Assembly (NCBI GenBank): GCA_031272825.1
Contig: JAISTE010000120.1
Location: 1 to 52,157 of the forward strand
Direction: 5' to 3'
Origin: Propionibacteriaceae bacterium
Lineage (GTDB): Bacteria > Actinomycetota > Actinomycetes > Propionibacteriales > Propionibacteriaceae
Length of the DNA: 52,157 nt
The translations under genes were made by a program, and so were the position numbers. Below the pieces are notes generated by a model. That model was given only the letters and a program-made list of their open reading frames with translations, was not told the DNA's origin and searched no databases. How positions within the stretch are numbered: position 1 is the first letter of the stretch; each line of letters opens with the position of its first letter. Shown one piece after another: positions 46,835 through 52,157 of the stretch.

Positions 46835-48051
46835 GTGCTACCGGCCCCGCGCGCGCGAGCGCATACCTCATAGACCTGGTCTTGGTGCTGGGTGTTTCCT
46901 CAGTTGGTCTGTGGTTCCACCGCTCGCTCGCCATCGCCTTGATCGTGCTCGTCGAGCTTTATGTGGCCATGTCGCTGTTGTGGGCTCACACCGGGCGTAC
47001 GCCCGGGGCGATGGCCCTGAGAATCGCGACGGTTCGGGCGGGCACCGCCAACGCCCCCGGCCTGAAACCGGTTCCGATGCTTGCCTTTGGAGCCTTGCAC
47101 CTGACGGCGGTCGGGCCTTTGATCACCTTGCTGGCAACGCACGATGGCCGCTCTTGGCTGGACAAGATGGCCGGAACAGAGTGCTTGTCGCTTAGAACTG
47201 CGGTTACCCCGGCGGCCATCAAACGCGACGCCTATGGCCGCGAAACCTTGCAAGGGCAGTTGGCCCAGCCGGTGGGGGCGGTTGCTGCTGTGCCTGTGGT
47301 TGGCTCGAAGCCTGTGCCTCCGGTTGTCGCTGCTCCTGTCGTTCCCGCACCTGCCGTTGCTCCTGTGAGTGCACCCGTCGCCCCAGCTTCCCCAGCGGCA
47401 CCGGCCCCGGCCAACGCACCGATGCCGAAGCGCCCCGCAGCCCCGGCTCCGGCCACCTCTGAAGCCCCTGTACCGGCCCGCCCCAAGCGCGTCGCCCCGG
47501 CACCAGATCCGGCACCTGCTCCGAACCCGATGCTGAGCGCCCCTGCGCCGCAAAACCCAGCCCCACCGCGTGCGGCAAACCCCATGCCGCCGCGTCCGCA
47601 AGCGCCGGCACCCCAGCGTCCGCAAGCGCCGGCACCCCAGCGCGCGGCCGCACCCGGGCCGCAACCACAGCTGCAGCCGCAACCTTTCGCGGCACCCGCA
47701 CCCACCCAGAAACAGGCCAAGCGCAAGGCCACGCTGGTGCAGGCCAACGGCAAGCGCACACCCATCACATCCGTCATGGTGATTGGCCGGGATCCCGAGC
47801 CGAACCCGGGTGAGAAGGTGCTGCAGCTGGCCGATGCCACGATGGCGATGTCGCGCACACACCTGCGCGTGGGCGTCGATGCGCGGGGAATTTGGGCCGA
47901 GGATGCCTTCTCGGCCAACGGCACGGCCATCGTCCAGCCCGACGGCATGACCATGCTCTTGCAGCAAGGCAAGCGCGAATACCTCAAGTCCGGGGTATCG
48001 CTCATCGTGGGCGAACACAGATTGTGGATTCTTCAGGAGGGCGCAAAGTGA
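46831..48051 (+). CDS. RDD membrane domain - FHA domain protein
   Basis: 406 residues. The N-terminal RDD domain (about 1-120) has membrane spans; a Pro/Ala-rich linker runs from about 145 to 300 and contains a perfect 24-bp tandem duplication at DNA level. The C-terminal FHA domain (about 310-406) keeps the phosphothreonine-binding residues: GRD, SRTH and SANGT. It sits between two eccD genes with 4-bp overlaps on both sides. Likely links the kinase at 40058 to the secretion complex; this is inference from domains and gene order. Confidence 0.9.
   Translation: MSATGPARASAYLIDLVLVLGVSSVGLWFHRSLAIALIVLVELYVAMSLLWAHTGRTPGAMALRIATVRAGTANAPGLKPVPMLAFGALHLTAVGPLITLLATHDGRSWLDKMAGTECLSLRTAVTPAAIKRDAYGRETLQGQLAQPVGAVAAVPVVGSKPVPPVVAAPVVPAPAVAPVSAPVAPASPAAPAPANAPMPKRPAAPAPATSEAPVPARPKRVAPAPDPAPAPNPMLSAPAPQNPAPPRAANPMPPRPQAPAPQRPQAPAPQRAAAPGPQPQLQPQPFAAPAPTQKQAKRKATLVQANGKRTPITSVMVIGRDPEPNPGEKVLQLADATMAMSRTHLRVGVDARGIWAEDAFSANGTAIVQPDGMTMLLQQGKREYLKSGVSLIVGEHRLWILQEGAK
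47593..47640 (+). repeat. 24-bp tandem duplication in the linker of the RDD-FHA gene
   Basis: Two perfect adjacent copies (47593-47616 and 47617-47640), each coding for RPQAPAPQ. In-frame, so it only lengthens the disordered linker. Confidence 0.9.
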
Positions 48052-49349
48052 GCGAAGCAGTACTTCTACCCCTGACCATCGCAGCCGGAAAGCTGCGCCA
48101 GGACGTGGCCGTCCCCTCGACGCTGCCGATCGCGGAAATCCTGCCCGCCATCGTCGAGAAATTCCCGAACCTGCAGCTGCAAGCGGAAACGAGCGGTTTC
48201 GACGTCACCACCGGCGGGCACACCCTCTCGCTCACGCACTCGTTCTCGGGGCAGAACGTCGGGGCGGGGGCTGTCATCACGCTGGTGGAGAAGGGCACGC
48301 GCGCGTCCGATCTGCGCTACGACGACCTCACGGAGGCCGTCGGCAGATCCGTAGAAATCACCGGGCAAGCCTGGCGGGCCGGCGATTCGGTGCAGCTCTC
48401 GGCCTATTCGGCGGTGGCGCTGATCGTCGCAGCCGCCGCGCTCGCGGTCTTCGGCGGCGTACATGCGGCCTACACCGCCGCCGGATGCGTAGTGGGGGCG
48501 ATCTTGGTAACCCTCAGCGCGCTGGCGGTGCAGCGCTCGGCAGTGAGCCCCGGCGGGTCGATTGCCCTGGCTCTCACCGCGCCGCTGTTGTTGGGCGTCG
48601 CCGGTTTGGAGGCCGCGCCCTTCATTGCGAAAGGATTCGGGCTGTTGGTTGCCGGGATCGCGATGATCGTCGGCTCGGCCAGCGTCTTCGTGCTCAGGCC
48701 CGCCTCGCGCTTCACCGCGGTTGCCCCGCTGCTGCTCGGCTTCGTCGCCGTGGCCTACGACATGCTCGTTACGATGTTCGGCCAGCCCTCTGAGAAGGTC
48801 TCGGCGGCCCTCATCGCGCTGCTCGCCGTGCTCACGCTGGTATCGCCCTGGATCGGCCTGGCCATGATTCCGGCGCGCATCCCCGCACTGTCGATCACCA
48901 ACACCGACCGCATCGACCTCAAACAAGTATCCGGTGAAGTCAAGGGCGGCACCGAGCTCGCCATCGCCCTGCGCGTCGGGGCCGGGCTGGCTACCCTCGC
49001 CCTCATTCCGTTGGCATCCGCAACCCTGCCCGGGGCCGTCGAGGTGCTGGTTGTCGCCCTGGCCTACATGCTCGGAACCCGCACGCTCTTCGGCAGGGCC
49101 GAGGCGCTGATCGGCCTGATCATAGGCATGTTTGCGGTCGCCGAATGTGCGCTGGCATCTATCTCCAAGAACTCCAATATCACGGTGTACGTGCTGGCCG
49201 CCTGCGTGGTGGTCGCGGTATATGTGCTTGCCAACAACGTGGTCTCGGTGAAATTCCGCCCGCAGCTGAGCCGCCTGGCCGACACCTTCCAGGTGCTGGC
49301 ACTAGTGGCGATCATCCCGCTGGCCACCGTCGTGTGGGGGCTGATGTAG
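48048..49349 (+). CDS. eccD: EccD-like type VII secretion membrane protein (second copy)
   Basis: 433 residues, GTG start in the preceding stop with AGGAGG upstream. An N-terminal ubiquitin-like domain (LPLTIAAGKLRQDVAVPSTLPIAEILPAIV) is followed by about eleven membrane spans from residue 115. It shares plan and length with the copy at 45533 but little obvious sequence, so the pair is old or strongly diverged. It directly abuts eccB. Confidence 0.88.
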   Translation: MSEAVLLPLTIAAGKLRQDVAVPSTLPIAEILPAIVEKFPNLQLQAETSGFDVTTGGHTLSLTHSFSGQNVGAGAVITLVEKGTRASDLRYDDLTEAVGRSVEITGQAWRAGDSVQLSAYSAVALIVAAAALAVFGGVHAAYTAAGCVVGAILVTLSALAVQRSAVSPGGSIALALTAPLLLGVAGLEAAPFIAKGFGLLVAGIAMIVGSASVFVLRPASRFTAVAPLLLGFVAVAYDMLVTMFGQPSEKVSAALIALLAVLTLVSPWIGLAMIPARIPALSITNTDRIDLKQVSGEVKGGTELAIALRVGAGLATLALIPLASATLPGAVEVLVVALAYMLGTRTLFGRAEALIGLIIGMFAVAECALASISKNSNITVYVLAACVVVAVYVLANNVVSVKFRPQLSRLADTFQVLALVAIIPLATVVWGLM

Positions 49350-50690
49350 ATGCCGTCGAACAAGGACATCCTCTCCGCCCAGCGATTCAACCGCCGCCGC
49401 CTGGTCACCGCCTTCACCTCGGGCACTCCGGGAGGCCGGGAGCTGGAGCCCAAGTCGCCGGTCATGCCGCTGCTCATCGGCGCAGTGGTCGGAGCGGTGG
49501 TGCTTGCGGTCGCGGCGGTGCTCGGATTGTTCGCACCTACCCTCCCCGACGGCTGGGAGAACAACACGCTGCTGGTCGTCAAAGGTACCGGGGCAAGGTA
49601 TTACACGATCTCCGGCCAGCTGCACCCGGTCGCCAACGTCACCTCCGCCCGGCTGCTTTCCGAGGCGGGAAAGTTCAGCATGGTCGACGTCGATGCCTCC
49701 GTTCTCGTCGATAAACCGCGCGGCGCCCAGGTCGGACTCTCCGACGTGCCCGACGACGTACCCGCCCCCGCCGACCTGCGTTCGGGACAGTGGGCGGCAT
49801 GTGCCGACTCCTCCGCAGGAAATCATGTGTGGGTGGGCTCGGCACCCGCCGGGATTACTCAGGCCGCGATGGCCGTCGTCAGGGTGGGGGAGCAGTTCTA
49901 TATCGTCTCGGGAGGCCAATCGCACTACGTCAACTACACAACCGCCGATGGTGCGTACGATCCGAACGTCGTCCTGATGGCCCTTGGCACGTCCGTGCTG
50001 GATGCCCACCCAGTCTCCTCCGAGTGGTTGTCCTTGTTCGAGGCTGGGGCCGACGTTGGTGCGGTCGGCATGGATCGCTTGGGGGCCGAGGTCACCGGGT
50101 TTTCTGAGCGTTTGGCGTCGGTTCGGATTGGGTCGGTCATTAGGGTCGACGACAAGCGCTACCTAGTGGTCGACAATGAGACTATCTTGCAGCTGACGGA
50201 TTTCGCCTATCAGATGTGGACGCTCGGCCCCAAGGTAAAGCTTGAGGAAATGCAATTGAAATCCGAGATCGAGGCCAACTACACCGACCTGGAATCGCTG
50301 AAGACCGCTCAGGCTCACGCCTCGATACCCTCCAACTGGCCGACCGCGCTCACCGCCCCGATCCCATCCGATGCCGCGCCTTGCGTGTCGCTGTCGATTT
50401 CCGAGGCAGGCTCTTTCACTGAGCTCGCGGCGGCCCCGCACGGCGAGTGGGCCGCGGTGACGGTCGCGGGCGGCTCCGGCGCGCTGGTGCGCGATTCCAT
50501 AGCGACGGGCGCGGTCAGGTTGATCGCAGACAACGGCTTTTCCTATTCGCTGGGTGTCGATCCGACCGATTCCCTGACCCGGCTGGGATATTCCGGTTTA
50601 GACCCGACGCCCGTGGGAAAGGCCTGGCTGAACCTCGTGCCCTCCAAGGAGATCGACCTCACGAACGAAACTGCTAAGAAGGGCGGATGA
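49350..50690 (+). CDS. eccB: type VII secretion protein EccB
   Basis: 446 residues. A cytosolic N terminus with the EccB signature SNKDILSAQRFNRRRLVTAFTSG, one membrane span at about 38-63, and a large extracytoplasmic domain with repeats. Starts immediately after the eccD stop; overlaps mycP by four bases. Forms part of the membrane pore with EccC and EccD. Confidence 0.94.
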   Translation: MPSNKDILSAQRFNRRRLVTAFTSGTPGGRELEPKSPVMPLLIGAVVGAVVLAVAAVLGLFAPTLPDGWENNTLLVVKGTGARYYTISGQLHPVANVTSARLLSEAGKFSMVDVDASVLVDKPRGAQVGLSDVPDDVPAPADLRSGQWAACADSSAGNHVWVGSAPAGITQAAMAVVRVGEQFYIVSGGQSHYVNYTTADGAYDPNVVLMALGTSVLDAHPVSSEWLSLFEAGADVGAVGMDRLGAEVTGFSERLASVRIGSVIRVDDKRYLVVDNETILQLTDFAYQMWTLGPKVKLEEMQLKSEIEANYTDLESLKTAQAHASIPSNWPTALTAPIPSDAAPCVSLSISEAGSFTELAAAPHGEWAAVTVAGGSGALVRDSIATGAVRLIADNGFSYSLGVDPTDSLTRLGYSGLDPTPVGKAWLNLVPSKEIDLTNETAKKGG

Positions 50691-51940
50691 TGTCGGCGCT
50701 CAGGCCTGGGCAGCAGGCTGGGTGCAGGCGCGCAACCCGCGCCTTAGCTGTGCGGGTTTCTAGGGCCGCCGGGGCACTCGCGCTGACCGTCGTGATGTTG
50801 GGGGGGACGGCTTCCCCGGCGCTTGCGGACGATCCGTTCGAGGCTTGTAAACAATCGCAGAGCGAGAACCCAAATTGGCCTACCGTCTACACGCAACTGG
50901 GCTTGGCCGCCGCCCTCCGTCAGTCTGTGGGCGCGGGGATTACTGTGGCGGTCGTCGATTCCGGGGTGGACGCAACCAATCCGCACCTGAGCGCGTCCGT
51001 CGTCGATGGGGTAGATCTGGTGGGCTCCTCCGACGGTAAGACCGACACCTATGGCTTGGGCACCGCCGTGGCCGCGATCATCGCCGCCCGCCAGGCAGCT
51101 GGCTCCAGTTCGAAGCTTCAAGGAGTGGCCCCGCGGGCCCAGATCATGCCGGTGCGCGTATACGAGAACGTCGACGAGCAAAAGGGCAAGCCGATCGATA
51201 TGGCCAAGACCGCTCAGGGCATTATCTGGGCGGCGGATCGAGGGGCCAAGGTGATTGTCGTCCCGCACTGGTCGACGACTAACCACGAGTCCCTGGCCGG
51301 TGCGATTGCGCACGCTCGAAGTAAGGGAGCTTCGGTGGTCGTCGCAGCCGGGGACGCCACCGGCGACGAAGCCAACGCAGACCACTACCCGGCACATACC
51401 GACGGTGCGTTCACCGTCGCCGCGCTCGATGCCAACGGTCTGCCCGCCGCGGTTTCGGTAAAGAACGCGAAGGTGAAAATCTCTGCCCCCGGCGGACCAG
51501 CCGACACCACGGCACCCGGTGCCGGAGACTGCCAGATCACAGAACCGTCGACCTCGTTCGCGGCCGCCTACGTTGCCGGGGTCGCTGCGCTGGTGGCGGC
51601 CAAGTACAACCCGCTCATCCCAGGCGGGATAACGCCGGACGATCTGGAGAACCGGCTGATGACGTCGGCCTCCAGGTCGAGCGCAATCCAGGAAGTGGAC
51701 GCCATCTCCTCCTACGGCTGGGGAGTCGTTTCCCCCTACGAGGCGCTGAACTACACCGGCCAGCCGCCGGGCCCGAACAACCCCGAAGCCCCGACGGATG
51801 TGCTGCCTCCGGTCGTCATCCCCGACCCGGTACCGGACGACCTGCCCGAAACGCGGATCCTGGTGGCCGCCATCCTAGGAGCGACGGCAGCGGTAGGGGC
51901 GTGCTTCTGGCTCTGGGGCAAGCGCCGGAAGCGGGCGTGA
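50687..51940 (+). CDS. mycP: mycosin-like subtilase of type VII secretion, active site altered
   Basis: 417 residues with N-terminal signal peptide (cleavage near ALA-DD), an S8 subtilisin-fold domain and a C-terminal membrane span followed by KRRKRA, the mycosin plan. Catalytic Asp91 (VAVVDSGVD) and Ser290 (STSFAAAYVAG) are kept. The His of GHGTAVAG is Leu124 (YGLGTAVAA) and the oxyanion Asn of AAGN is Asp223 (VVAAGDATG). It is likely inactive as a protease. In mycobacteria mycosins are needed for complex stability independently of proteolysis, which may be its role here. Confidence 0.92.
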   Translation: MMSALRPGQQAGCRRATRALAVRVSRAAGALALTVVMLGGTASPALADDPFEACKQSQSENPNWPTVYTQLGLAAALRQSVGAGITVAVVDSGVDATNPHLSASVVDGVDLVGSSDGKTDTYGLGTAVAAIIAARQAAGSSSKLQGVAPRAQIMPVRVYENVDEQKGKPIDMAKTAQGIIWAADRGAKVIVVPHWSTTNHESLAGAIAHARSKGASVVVAAGDATGDEANADHYPAHTDGAFTVAALDANGLPAAVSVKNAKVKISAPGGPADTTAPGAGDCQITEPSTSFAAAYVAGVAALVAAKYNPLIPGGITPDDLENRLMTSASRSSAIQEVDAISSYGWGVVSPYEALNYTGQPPGPNNPEAPTDVLPPVVIPDPVPDDLPETRILVAAILGATAAVGACFWLWGKRRKRA

Positions 51941-51972
51941 AGATGAGATCTCAGCTCCCAAACCCGCCACTC

Positions 51973-52012
51973 CGTCCCCGGACTTGATCCCGTCCCCGGA
52001 CTTGATCCGGGG
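51973..52012 (+). terminator. tandem 18-bp repeat and hairpin after mycP
   Basis: Two adjacent 18-bp copies starting CGTCCCCGGAC (51973-51990 and 51991-52008). CCCCGG (51994-51999) pairs with CCGGGG (52007-52012) over a seven-base loop. Probably a terminator region closing the secretion gene run; no T-run. Confidence 0.45.
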
Positions 52013-52050
52013 CGGCCCCCGGTAGACACGTTCCTAGTGAGGTGAGAACT

Positions 52051-52157
52051 ATGAGCAAGACGTCGGCCCCAAGCAAAGCGGCTATCGCGCTGCTGCTGGC
52101 GACCGCCATGACGGGCTGTTCCTACGACGTCGACTACGGCCCCGACCTATTCGAGAC
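52051..52157 (+). CDS. putative lipoprotein, start only
   Basis: Thirty-five codons before the window ends. Signal peptide MSKTSAPSKAAIALLLATAM with lipobox MTGC, then SYDVDYGPD. GAGGTGAG precedes the ATG. No family can be assigned from this part. Being 110 bp after mycP, it may or may not belong to the secretion locus. Confidence 0.7.
   Translation, partial: MSKTSAPSKAAIALLLATAMTGCSYDVDYGPDLFE

Noticed and set aside
41535..51940. A WXG100 (EsxA/EsxB) substrate gene inside the secretion run.
   Set aside because: Genes abut or overlap throughout and no short frame with a WXG motif was found; it may be outside the window.

Overview
The window is about 52 kb of high-GC, gene-dense DNA with frequent 4-bp ATGA/GTGA gene overlaps, GTG and TTG starts and AGGAGG-type ribosome sites. 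Gene content (ESX-type secretion genes, the fn3-moxR-duf58-tgm-kinase set, a pathway kinase with FHA partner, mycosin) points to an actinobacterium. The many PTS systems and the N-acetylmuramate scavenging operon suggest a fermentative, host-associated member of the Actinomycetaceae or a relative. The genus cannot be read from the sequence alone.

Layout. 1-2692: end of an ABC-2 type ATPase gene, a SixA-type phosphatase, ispE and a tiny lipoprotein. 2851-4090: a TetR regulator with a candidate operator, a long-stem inverted-repeat element, and an atypical tRNA-Gln-like gene whose 3' end lies inside a 27-bp perfect palindrome. 4091-9929: a five-gene hexitol PTS operon (mannitol-type IICB, PRD activator, IIA, 1-phosphofructokinase, SorE-like phospho-ketose/polyol dehydrogenase) with no mannitol-1-phosphate 5-dehydrogenase in it; I infer a route through fructose 1-phosphate. 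9939-18058: a polyamine-type ABC transporter (potABCD) with a class III aminotransferase, a zinc aldehyde reductase and a PuuB-like FAD amine oxidase, and a three-way-junction inverted repeat between convergent genes. 18238-21084: the conserved trio DUF4956 / VTC-domain / DUF4353 lipoprotein. 21243-24000: cysteine hydrolase, GH13 amylase-family enzyme, FRG-domain protein. 23990-28433: murR with divergent murQ-murP-mupG for uptake and cleavage of N-acetylmuramate-containing sugars. 28447-28675: tRNA-Lys with repeated copies of its own 3' end.

28727-51940 is the most interesting part. It begins with a short membrane-anchored protein that aligns along its length with the isolated apical (substrate-binding) domain of GroEL. 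Then follows a 22-kb, almost gapless gene run: a 2006-residue surface protein with nine cadherin/Ig-like and several fibronectin III repeats, MoxR ATPase, DUF58, a transglutaminase-like membrane protein, a receptor Ser/Thr kinase (together the PFNA arrangement known from Bifidobacterium), continuing directly into a type VII (ESX-like) secretion set: EccC, EccD-like, RDD-FHA, a second EccD-like, EccB and mycosin. Two of the enzymes look dead: the transglutaminase has Asp in place of the catalytic Cys, and the mycosin has Leu in place of the catalytic His and Asp in place of the oxyanion Asn. No WXG100 substrate, EccA or EccE is present inside the window. The kinase-FHA pair suggests phosphorylation control of the secretion machine; this is inference. 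The window ends inside a lipoprotein gene.
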